Assembly (NCBI GenBank): GCA_949285835.1
Contig: CASEAR010000050.1
Coordinates: forward strand, 1 to 36,638
Reading direction: 5' to 3'
Length of the DNA stretch: 36,638 nucleotides
Source: an uncultured Verrucomicrobiota bacterium
GTDB taxonomy: Bacteria; Verrucomicrobiota; Kiritimatiellia; RFP12; UBA3636
The notes under the pieces were generated by a model. It made no database searches. It was given only the letters and a program-made list of their open reading frames with translations, and had not been told where the DNA came from. This document shows, piece after piece, positions 7,504-13,882 of the stretch (position 1 is its first letter; every line of letters begins with the position of its first letter). The position numbers and the translations under genes are program-made.

Positions 7504-8757
7504 ATGAGTACAGCGACAAAATTAACCAGAATGTGGCTGACCCGTTCAGTCAGGCCGTTCGTTTTTACGAATGAATACGACCAGAGGCTTCCGTTTTCAG
7601 ACTGCAGCAATCTGGGACTGTATGTGCATATTCCGTTCTGTGAAAACATATGCAGCTTTTGCCCATATTGCAAGGTCAGATACGCAAAGGAGTCATGCGA
7701 TAAATACATAGACGCGCTGATTCAGGAAATCCACCTTGCAGGTAAGCAGCACTTCGGTAAAAAAACGGCTACAAGCCTGTATTTTGGAGGCGGCACGCCG
7801 GCTCTTGCAGCAGACCGCTTGAAGGACATTATTGGCGCCGTCAACGACCATTTTGTCATTACCGAGGGCATAGGGGTGGAGCTGCATCCCGACAATGTCA
7901 AACCGGATGTTTTGCAGATATTGAAAGACGCAGGAGTGACGAAGCTCAGCATCGGAGTTCAGTCGTTTCAGGAAAAATATCAGCGCATTCTGGGGAGAAC
8001 ATGCGTGAACGCCGCCGCGTTAAAAGAGGCTCTTGCGGAAGAGCCCTTTGAGACTGTATCCATGGATTTTATCTTCGCCCTGCCATCGCAGACATTCGAC
8101 GATTTGAAAACGGATATCGATGCCGCATTCCGGCATGGTGCGAATCACGTGGCTATCTACCCGTTTATTGACTTTACTTTTACCGACAGCCGCCTTCACG
8201 CAATGCCCAAAAAGGAAAAACGCGCCCTACTGGACAAAATTGCCTCGTACTGCACGCAGCAGGGATATGTCCGCAGTTCTATCTGGACTTTTTCAACCGT
8301 GGAAAATGTGAAGTATTCGTCTATGACTAGAGATAATTATCTGGGGTTCGGCTGCTCCGCAGCAACGCTTTTGAAGGACCGGTTCAAAATTAACACGTTC
8401 TCTGTCGAACACTACTGCCGCAGAATTTATGAAAGGAAGCTCCCGACTTCGCTGACGACACATTTCTCCCTGCGCCAGCGCATGGTATACTATTTGTTCT
8501 GGACTGCATACAGCACAAAGGTAAGTGCAGCGGATTTTGAAAAGTTTTTCGGCGCATCATTAAAGAAAATGTATGGCATGGAGATAAGGATCGCAAAGCT
8601 TTTAGGCTTCATTAACGAGGAAAACGGCGAATGCCGCCTGACGCCTAAAGGTGCATTTTACTTCCACTACTATGAAAGCTTTTATACGCTCGCCTATATC
8701 GACAAAATGTGGAACATCATGCGTAAGGAAGCTTTCCCGGAACGTATCGAACTTTGA
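7504..8757 (+). CDS. HemN/HemW-like radical SAM protein (coproporphyrinogen oxidase-like)
   Basis: The 417-residue protein shows the class C/HemN architecture: YVHIPFCENICSFC (Cys46, Cys50, Cys53, with Cys56 beyond), LYFGGGTPAL, ELHPDN, TKLSIGVQSFQ, MDFIFALPSQT and a C-terminal HemN-like helical domain with LTPKGAFYFHYY. Relatives include oxygen-independent coproporphyrinogen dehydrogenase, the heme chaperone HemW, and the heme-opening methylase ChuW/HutW. HemN has a CX3CX2CXC pattern, and here the fourth Cys is one residue further along, so I do not call it HemN. It follows the other radical SAM gene by 7 bases, and the two likely act in one pathway. No other heme or porphyrin gene is in the window. 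Confidence is high in the family and low in the reaction. Confidence 0.87.
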   Translation: MSTATKLTRMWLTRSVRPFVFTNEYDQRLPFSDCSNLGLYVHIPFCENICSFCPYCKVRYAKESCDKYIDALIQEIHLAGKQHFGKKTATSLYFGGGTPALAADRLKDIIGAVNDHFVITEGIGVELHPDNVKPDVLQILKDAGVTKLSIGVQSFQEKYQRILGRTCVNAAALKEALAEEPFETVSMDFIFALPSQTFDDLKTDIDAAFRHGANHVAIYPFIDFTFTDSRLHAMPKKEKRALLDKIASYCTQQGYVRSSIWTFSTVENVKYSSMTRDNYLGFGCSAATLLKDRFKINTFSVEHYCRRIYERKLPTSLTTHFSLRQRMVYYLFWTAYSTKVSAADFEKFFGASLKKMYGMEIRIAKLLGFINEENGECRLTPKGAFYFHYYESFYTLAYIDKMWNIMRKEAFPERIEL

Positions 8758-9129
8758 ATAAAGGGAGAATGCCATGGCAGGCGCCCCACCCTGTATGCCC
8801 GCCAGGCGTTTTTTGACCATGGAGACGAACCCTACCGAATCAAACAATATGACTCCGCCAGACGCGTACATCATGCGCGCACATCTTCGCAGCCGTTACA
8901 TTTTTCCCCAATTTATCCGAAAAGCGCTTCCCGTCAGACTCTGTGCCATGGCCCTGCAGTCCGGTGCCGGTTCCGGACTGCGGGCCGCGCCGCATTCCCC
9001 GGAGAACGCCGCGCCTACGGCGGATTCGTCCCCATCCGCACCATTACGGCTTCACGCAGTATCGGAGACGCCGCCCCACATACGAACGCCAAAATAAACA
9101 TCCCTGTTGAAATAATTAAATTGATTTAG
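8758..9129 (+). pseudogene. Decayed segment containing a frameshifted relic of an FGGY kinase gene
   Basis: From about 8910 to 9050 this DNA aligns with positions 5608-5742 of the upstream kinase gene. The best 104 columns (8945-9047 against 5639-5742) are about 82 % identical by hand count, with one base missing after CGCCGCATT. Before that point the relic reads ALQSGAGSGL in the 8774 frame, and after it reads GERRAYGGFVPIRTIT in the 8773 frame, matching MALQSDAASNL and GERHAPGEFGSIRGIT of the kinase. An ATG at 8774 has a well spaced AAGGGAG and opens a frame to 9097, but its end is only the frameshifted kinase segment. The first 130 bases may be the start of a lost third operon gene joined to the relic. 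No intact product is supported. Confidence 0.75.
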
Positions 9130-9135
9130 CATAAT
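9107..9135 (+). promoter_or_regulatory. Sigma-70-type promoter for the Cys-rich small protein
   Basis: TTGAAA (9107-9112) and CATAAT (9130-9135) are separated by exactly 17 bases in a very AT-rich stretch. The predicted start of transcription is near 9142, inside the palindrome described separately. This gives the small protein and probably the methyltransferase a promoter independent of the radical SAM genes. Confidence 0.72.
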
Positions 9136-9142
9136 ATATACA

Positions 9143-9160
9143 AATCAAATTTATTTGATT
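9143..9160. promoter_or_regulatory. Perfect palindrome at the transcription start, candidate operator
   Basis: AATCAAAT-tt-ATTTGATT is an 8-base perfect inverted repeat placed from about +1 to +19 relative to the promoter at 9107-9135. That position suits a repressor binding site. No matching regulator gene is nearby, so its ligand is unknown. Confidence 0.55.
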
Positions 9161-9214
9161 GGGTTACACATTTATAAATTAAACAGTAAATGACATCTTA
9201 AAAAAACACAAGGA

Positions 9215-9703
9215 GTGATTGCTATACATGCAGTTGAATTTCCTGTAACAGTTTGTCTCGGAGGTGGAGACGGCGGTGAAATTTGCGTAAAGATGGAGAT
9301 TACCGACGAAGAATACGAGTTGCTCAAACAGTGCTGCAGAGACGGCTGCGACATAGAATCTTGTCCCGAACTTGAAGACCTTTGCAACCGCATCACCGAG
9401 GAATCCGGTGACGAGACGGAAAGGTGCATGGACGAATGCGACTCCGACAAGGATATCGACTGCGACTCCACTTACTACATTATCGAGATGCCGGAAGAAA
9501 TAGAAGACCTTATCTTAGCCGAAGAAGAAGCCGAAGCAGAGAGGGAAGAGGCCGAAGAAATGCGAGAGCAGGAACGAAAGGAAAAAGAGGAACGGGAGAA
9601 AAAAGAACAAGCAAAGAAAGAAAAGGCCGCTGGCAAGAAAGCAACAACAGAAAAAAAACAAAGAAAGGCGAATAGCTGGCAGTTCCTTGTCCTGCCACAT
9701 TGA
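9215..9703 (+). CDS. Cys-rich acidic small protein with charged Lys/Glu-rich tail, function unknown
   Basis: The frame encodes up to 162 residues. The first half has ten cysteines (positions 14, 24, 40, 41, 45, 50, 57, 71, 75, 83) in an acidic context with EITDEEYELLKQCC. The second half (about 100-150) is an uninterrupted Glu/Lys/Arg helix of coiled-coil character. I do not recognise the family. The start is unclear. AAGGAG (9210-9215) overlaps the GTG at 9215 and cannot serve it; the best-spaced in-frame codon is ATA at 9224, while the nearby ATG at 9228 is out of frame and opens only a six-codon peptide; the first in-frame ATG is at 9293. It has its own promoter and operator-like palindrome and precedes a methyltransferase gene. 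It might be a metal-binding protein or a substrate of the neighbouring radical SAM enzymes, but this is conjecture. Confidence 0.6.
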   Translation: MIAIHAVEFPVTVCLGGGDGGEICVKMEITDEEYELLKQCCRDGCDIESCPELEDLCNRITEESGDETERCMDECDSDKDIDCDSTYYIIEMPEEIEDLILAEEEAEAEREEAEEMREQERKEKEEREKKEQAKKEKAAGKKATTEKKQRKANSWQFLVLPH

Positions 9704-9792
9704 ATGATGTGCGGGAATGGACGTGCTGAACTAAGAGAAACTCTCGGACGTGCTGAAAGACGGCAGCAGCCGCAAAAGAATATGGACGAAAA

Positions 9793-10551
9793 ATGAATAT
9801 TGAATGGGACGCCGGTAAATATACGAAAGACTTTTCTTTTGTCCACCAATACGGCAACGACGCTGCGGAGCTGATTGACTGCAAAGCAGGAGGCGCGGTT
9901 CTTGATCTCGGCTGCGGGAACGGATCCCTTACAAACCGACTGAAAAACAAGGGATTCCACGTCATTGGCATCGATGACTCAGAGGACTTGCTGAACGTTG
10001 CCCGCAGCAATTACCCCGATATAAACTTCATCAAAGCGGACGCCGCAGCTTTTACGCTCAATAAACCCGTGGATGCGGTTTTTTCAAATGCGGTATTTCA
10101 TTGGATAGACAAGGACAAACAGCCGTCTATGCTTTCCTGCGTATACAACGCGCTCAAAGACAATGGTCAATTCGTTTTTGAATTTGGAGGCCATGGAAAC
10201 AACGCCCTTATTCATGGAGAATTGGAGAAGGCGTTCCTGAAATATGGGTATTACTACAAAATGCCTTTTTACTTCCCAACAATCGGAGAATATGCTTCGC
10301 TGGTTGAACAGGCGGGCTTTCAAGTCAGATATGCTGTATTATTCGTCAGGCCGACAGAGCTGAAGGGAGAACAGGGACTCAAAGATTGGATTGATATGTT
10401 TGTAAAAACCCCATTCCTGGCCGTCGCAAGCCCCGAAGACGCAGAAAGCATCAAAACCATGGCTGTTAGAAATCTGAAGCATGTTTTGTATAAAAACGGC
10501 AAATGGTACGCCGATTACGTAAGAATACGAATGAAAGCATACAAGGACTGA
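9793..10551 (+). CDS. Class I SAM-dependent methyltransferase, trans-aconitate methyltransferase-like
   Basis: The 252-residue protein has the Rossmann methyltransferase motif I VLDLGCGNGSL (residues 36-46), motif II VIGIDDSEDLL, FIKADAAAF and FSNAVFHWIDK, the last being characteristic of Tam-like small-molecule methyltransferases. It would use S-adenosylmethionine on a small acid, lipid or peptide; no substrate can be read from the sequence. The start is preceded by a weak GGAC site. An 89-base gap separates it from the Cys-rich protein, and the repeated string GGACGTGCTGAA occurs twice in that gap. It is the last gene on this strand before a bidirectional terminator. Its low GC matches the radical SAM island. 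Confidence 0.85.
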   Translation: MNIEWDAGKYTKDFSFVHQYGNDAAELIDCKAGGAVLDLGCGNGSLTNRLKNKGFHVIGIDDSEDLLNVARSNYPDINFIKADAAAFTLNKPVDAVFSNAVFHWIDKDKQPSMLSCVYNALKDNGQFVFEFGGHGNNALIHGELEKAFLKYGYYYKMPFYFPTIGEYASLVEQAGFQVRYAVLFVRPTELKGEQGLKDWIDMFVKTPFLAVASPEDAESIKTMAVRNLKHVLYKNGKWYADYVRIRMKAYKD

Positions 10552-10660
10552 CAGTTACAACAATAACCAGCCGAAAGCCGCAAACTGCAGACTCCTGCTG
10601 AAGGCCGATGCCTCACCTGAATTTGTGATCCGCATTTCCGTTTGCAAATGGCTCAAAGCA

Positions 10661-10690
10661 GAACAGGCATGACCTGAATCATGCCTGTTC
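10661..10690. terminator. Bidirectional hairpin between convergent genes
   Basis: GAACAGGCATGA and TCATGCCTGTTC form a perfect 12-base stem with a 6-base loop (10673-10678). It sits between the convergent methyltransferase and flavodoxin genes. There is no strong T run on either side, so termination may be weak or factor-aided. Confidence 0.6.
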
Positions 10691-10780
10691 CAACAACTCT
10701 AATATTACAATTTTACGACCTCCGGGAACCAGACTGTTCTTTCGGATAATATGATCGCAAACTGATTTTTTTTGCACAGA

Positions 10781-11269
10781 CTATTCAGATTTTAACTGGG
10801 AAACCCAGGCGCTGATTCGCTCGTCTGTAAGCTCAGGCTGATTGTTTTCATCCAGAGCCAAACCGCAAAAGCTTCCGTTGTCCTCGGCAGTCGATGCAGA
10901 AAAGTTGTATCCTTCGGCAGAAGTTCTTCCTATAAGTTTTGCACCGCATTTGGACACAGCTTCCGCCAGAGTCGCCATTGCATTGCAATAAGTGTCGGAA
11001 AAAGCAGACTGATCTCCTTCTCCGAAGATCGCGGCTTTCACTCCGCTCAAATCTGCTCCTTCCAATTTCGCGATATTGCTTTCCCAATCATCCTGCAGAT
11101 CTCCAAATCCCCATGTTGAAACCCCCAGAATAAGAAGATCAGCTTTAAAATCTTCCTGAGAAGCAGATGCTATCGCTATAGGTTTAACGCCGAAAGCCGC
11201 CGCTATTTTTTCGGCAGCACTTTCCGTATTTCCCGTAGTACTTCCATATATAACGCTTACTTTGTCCAT
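10781..11269 (-). CDS. Flavodoxin
   Basis: This 162-residue protein is a typical short-to-medium flavodoxin, an FMN electron carrier that can replace ferredoxin. The phosphate-binding loop is YGSTTGNTE (about residues 8-16), followed by LGVSTWGFGDLQDDW with the aromatic residue that stacks on the flavin, and FGEGDQSAFSDTYCNA around the second flavin loop. The ATG at 11269 has AAAGGA ten bases upstream; longer frames to 11350 lie in the upstream gene. It follows the DUF3793 gene by 25 bases and shares its iron-box promoter, so it is probably made under iron limitation, when ferredoxin is scarce. An anaerobe-type FldA is the closest functional name. Confidence 0.93.
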   Translation of the reverse strand: MDKVSVIYGSTTGNTESAAEKIAAAFGVKPIAIASASQEDFKADLLILGVSTWGFGDLQDDWESNIAKLEGADLSGVKAAIFGEGDQSAFSDTYCNAMATLAEAVSKCGAKLIGRTSAEGYNFSASTAEDNGSFCGLALDENNQPELTDERISAWVSQLKSE

Positions 11270-11294
11270 TTTTATGAGTCCTTTTGTTATTTCG

Positions 11295-11888
11295 TTAGAC
11301 ACTTGGAAAAACCTGTAGTCCAGAATATTTATCGAAAACCGCAGCCGCATGAAGTTCCGCCCTGCGATAGATATTCATGCAGCGAACTGATTCGCTCGGG
11401 TCACCATAAACACGCCACCTGCCGCGATGAACAAAAACCGGTTCCTGATTTTCAATAAATCCTCTGACGTCTTTTATCGGATAACCTACGAATATACCGA
11501 CTTCATGAGGGAACTCAACGGACAGAAACCTCCTGCTCAGATGTTCAATATCCGCATCCAGATCATGTGCTGCCGGATAACCATGCCTGAAAAGCAATTC
11601 CCGGTGTTCTGGAACAGAGAGGACTGCCGCCAACCTCTCGGGCCGGAAGAAAAGGAAAAGAGAACTGTCGGCCTCCGAATAAAGTTCAACATTATCAAGA
11701 CTTATTGTCTTCAAAATTTCTGCCTTTTTCAGGCAGCAGCAACACCCTCCGGAATTACACACTTTGTAATGTCGCCTTACCCGCAAAAGTTCCGCAGGCT
11801 TCACCCCAAAGCGCACAGCAGCCGTTTTTAAAAAGAAAAAACGCTTTGGATCCCCGCAGCAGCAATCGTATTTCTGTTTTTCCTCCAT
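11295..11888 (-). CDS. DUF3793 family protein
   Basis: The 197-residue protein matches the DUF3793 pattern known from anaerobes: a mid region PHEVGIFVGYPIKDVRGFI, then WRVYGDPSE and a C-terminal FDKYSG. In many anaerobes this family is encoded next to flavodoxin, as here, but no biochemical role is established. The N-terminal half has unusual Cys clusters (CCCGDP and CNSGGCCCCLKKAE), which could bind metal. The start at 11888 has GGAG about 10 bases upstream. It is the first gene of a two-gene minus-strand operon and lies directly behind an iron-box-like sequence, which suggests a function in iron-limited growth. Confidence 0.85.
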   Translation of the reverse strand: MEEKQKYDCCCGDPKRFFFLKTAAVRFGVKPAELLRVRRHYKVCNSGGCCCCLKKAEILKTISLDNVELYSEADSSLFLFFRPERLAAVLSVPEHRELLFRHGYPAAHDLDADIEHLSRRFLSVEFPHEVGIFVGYPIKDVRGFIENQEPVFVHRGRWRVYGDPSESVRCMNIYRRAELHAAAVFDKYSGLQVFPSV

Positions 11889-11908
11889 GACGCCAGTTCT
11901 CCGTTTTG

Positions 11909-11927
11909 TTAGACTAGGCTAACATAA
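11909..11927 (-). promoter_or_regulatory. DtxR/IdeR-like iron box upstream of the DUF3793-flavodoxin operon
   Basis: TTAGACTAGGCTAACATAA matches the 19-base IdeR/DtxR consensus TTAGGTTAGGCTAACCTAA at 16 positions and contains TGTTAG-n6-CTAACA as inverted repeat. It lies 21 bases upstream of the start codon, over the expected -10 region. A DtxR-type regulator with Fe(II) would block transcription there. The regulator itself is not in the window. The consensus comparison is from memory. Confidence 0.7.
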
Positions 11928-11944
11928 TGCAGAAGACCTGTCAA
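11917..11944 (-). promoter_or_regulatory. Promoter of the DUF3793-flavodoxin operon
   Basis: Reading the minus strand, a perfect TTGACA (11944-11939) is followed after 17 bases by TAGCCT, a weak -10 that falls inside the iron box. A strong -35 with a poor -10 under a regulator site fits a controlled promoter. Confidence 0.5.
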
Positions 11945-11949
11945 TCGCA

Positions 11950-12855
11950 GAACATCGAAGACAGATAATACCTCCTCAAATTTTCAGCTTCAAAAACAAC
12001 TTGTGCTGTGTCGCTGCTTCAAAACACGCCGGCGGAAATACTTTGCCGGACTGCTGCAAAACGCCTTTTTGAAAACACGCACGCTTGTATACTCGCCCGC
12101 GCAGTACCGTTTCGCTGCGTCACGGAACAACGGCAAACAGCACGCGCAATCGGTCGGCTCCGGCATATTGCTAACGGCTGCGTTTCCTCTGAATGCGGCA
12201 CATCCGGTGCGGGCTGCCGTATGTGCGGCGGCCAGCCGTATTCACCGCATTTCCCCGGATGATGCGCGCCTTGCCGTCAGAGAGACTGCTCCCTCCTTCA
12301 GTCCCGTTGCATTCGCCGCCACGATGCGGCATGCCTATCGACGAAGATTTCCGTCTCGTCCCCTGGCTGTTGTTGCCGTACTTTAGAGATGCCGCGTCCC
12401 CTGCCTTGGTGCGCTTTCACATGTAGGACTCGCCGTATTTTCTTGATGCAGCATGCTCCACAGGACAGGAATACCGGCCACCTCAATGCCGTATTTTCTT
12501 GATGAAGCACGTCTGAAAGCGCGCATCAGCCGCATTGTAATGCTGTAATTTGCCGTATTTTCTTGATGCGGCGCGTTCCGGCATCATCGAAAAACGCGTG
12601 ATTTTGCAGTTCTCGCGGATTTGATATCCGGGGAATTCTGCGCTCCGTGTTCTGTCCGCCGGACAAAACACGGACGCGGCGGTCTTAACGCCGGAGGAGG
12701 GTTCGGTCGCGCAGCCGCAGGGCACCTTCGGATTACGAAAGGAATGGGGACGTCGCATTCATTAGGGGCCGCCCCATGCCGCGGCAGGTTCCACCGGCGG
12801 CGCTGGATTCACTGCCGCCCGTGCAAAGAACAGAAAGCCATACACTCCATCATGC
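11950..12855. other. Long non-coding stretch
   Basis: About 900 bases contain no frame with family motifs, a ribosome site or plausible composition on either strand. The main structure is the repeat array at about 12314-12575. The right end reaches the stop of the ADP-ribosylglycohydrolase gene. The segment may be decayed coding DNA, but I could not identify a source. Confidence 0.45.
12314..12575. repeat. Array of three clear and two degenerate hairpin-like repeats
   Basis: The unit GCCGTATTTTCTTGATG followed by C/A-R-GC occurs at 12432, 12488 and 12552. A weaker copy (GCCGTACTTTAGAGATGC) starts at 12375 and a still weaker one (GCCGCCACGATGCGGC) at about 12314. Periods are about 61, 57, 56 and 64 bases. 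The third copy can fold as GCCGTAT-TTTCTTG-ATGCGGC, and the others form weaker versions. The period resembles CRISPR, but copies diverge, the conserved part is only about 21 bases, and no cas gene is in the window. A REP-like or transposon-derived repeat is more likely. Confidence 0.6.
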
Positions 12856-13659
12856 TCACTGCACCGCAATTTTTGGGGGATATTTAGATTCAAACTCCAG
12901 CAGGATTTTCACAAGTCCCGCGTCCAGAAACGCAAGCGCTTGCTCCCTAATTCCGCCGGACACACCGTAATACGCCTCAGCCACAGCGCCGGTAATGGCG
13001 GCCAGGGTATCACTGTCTCCGCCGATGGAAATCGCATTTCTGACAGCGTCCTCAAAGCTTGTCGATTCAAAGAATGCTTCGAGTGCCTGCGGAACGGTCT
13101 CCTGACATGTCTCATTGAACTGATATGTGTCCCTGATAGCGTCCAATGTGAAATCGATCGGGTAATAGCGCTTCACAATATGATCCCGGATTTCCGGCAG
13201 GGTCGTTCCGGTACGGGAGAGATATACCGCAGTTGCGGTGGCTTCCGCCCCTTTGATCCCCTCCGGGTGATTGTGCGTCACCTCGGTCACGTATTTCGAC
13301 AGCAGAATCGCCTCCTCAAGGGAATTCGCCGCGTATCCGCATCCGCTCACGCGCATGGCCGCTCCATTGCCATAGCTGTTGTACGGCTTCGGATTATCAG
13401 AATACATCCACATACCAAACGACCCGCCGTAACCGCAGGAGGGATAAGGTCGGCCGATACGCTGCATTGATTCGACCGCCGCCCTGCCGAGGTCGCTGTA
13501 ATCCGGACTGCAGTGCAGCAAAGCGTCGCACACGGCCAGCGACATCACCGAATCATCGGTAAAGAAACAGTTTTTCGAAAGAAGCTCAAAATCCTTCGAT
13601 CTGTGATTGTCCCATTCGAATCTGGAACCTGCAATATCCCCGACAATCGCTCCTATCAT
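12856..13659 (-). CDS. ADP-ribosylglycohydrolase family protein (DraG-like)
   Basis: The 267-residue protein has the metal-binding motifs of the family: GAIVGDIAGSRFEW at the start, FTDDSVMSLAV (Asp35 and Asp36), GNGAAMRVS, VTHNHPEGIKGAEATA and ISIGGDSDTLAAITGAVAEAYYG. Members hydrolyse ADP-ribose from arginine or other targets through a dinuclear magnesium centre. The ATG at 13659 has AGGA 7 bases upstream; the extended frame to 13701 has no support. The gene stands alone, without an ADP-ribosyltransferase or nitrogenase genes, although a NifU/NifS pair lies about 5 kb away. Close relatives annotated in gut anaerobes are of unknown target, and NAD or phage-related ADP-ribose repair are alternatives. 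Confidence 0.92.
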   Translation of the reverse strand: MIGAIVGDIAGSRFEWDNHRSKDFELLSKNCFFTDDSVMSLAVCDALLHCSPDYSDLGRAAVESMQRIGRPYPSCGYGGSFGMWMYSDNPKPYNSYGNGAAMRVSGCGYAANSLEEAILLSKYVTEVTHNHPEGIKGAEATATAVYLSRTGTTLPEIRDHIVKRYYPIDFTLDAIRDTYQFNETCQETVPQALEAFFESTSFEDAVRNAISIGGDSDTLAAITGAVAEAYYGVSGGIREQALAFLDAGLVKILLEFESKYPPKIAVQ

Positions 13660-13882
13660 TTCAATTCCTGCCTTTCTTTCTCCGCAGTCACGGATAGTCA
13701 ATATTCGCGGGATAAACGCCGACGCCCGTCTTGTACGGCGGACTGCAGCCCGCCCCTCCCCTCATTCGGCATCTGCCGCTTCAGGCCCCGCATCTCCTGA
13801 AGCCCCGCCCGACCCCTCTGCGCAACGCCCCGGAAACACCAGTAAAACTGTAGGAGCAACACACAAAAAAGCGCATCAGCAA
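13660..13882. other. GC-rich spacer with an 8-base perfect hairpin
   Basis: GCTTCAGG (13778-13785) and CCTGAAGC (13796-13803) form a perfect stem around a 10-base loop. A T run (minus-strand reading of aaaaaa at 13865-13870) lies just past the nuclease stop but without a matching hairpin. No gene is supported. The sharp GC change from here to the restriction genes marks a likely insertion boundary. Confidence 0.4.

Noticed and set aside
7504-8757. Calling this gene hemN or hemW
   Set aside because: The cysteine pattern and neighbours do not decide between HemN, HemW, ChuW-like or a new role, so only the family is given.
8774-9097. Intact small gene or precursor peptide after the radical SAM pair
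   Set aside because: Despite a good ribosome site, its second half is a frameshifted kinase fragment, so the frame is better explained as decayed DNA.
12314-12575. CRISPR array
   Set aside because: Period fits, but copies diverge strongly, the conserved unit is only about 21 bases, copy number is low and there are no cas genes in the window.
12856-13659. ADP-ribosylglycohydrolase as part of a toxin-antitoxin pair or nitrogenase control
   Set aside because: No ADP-ribosyltransferase gene or nitrogenase gene flanks it on either strand.
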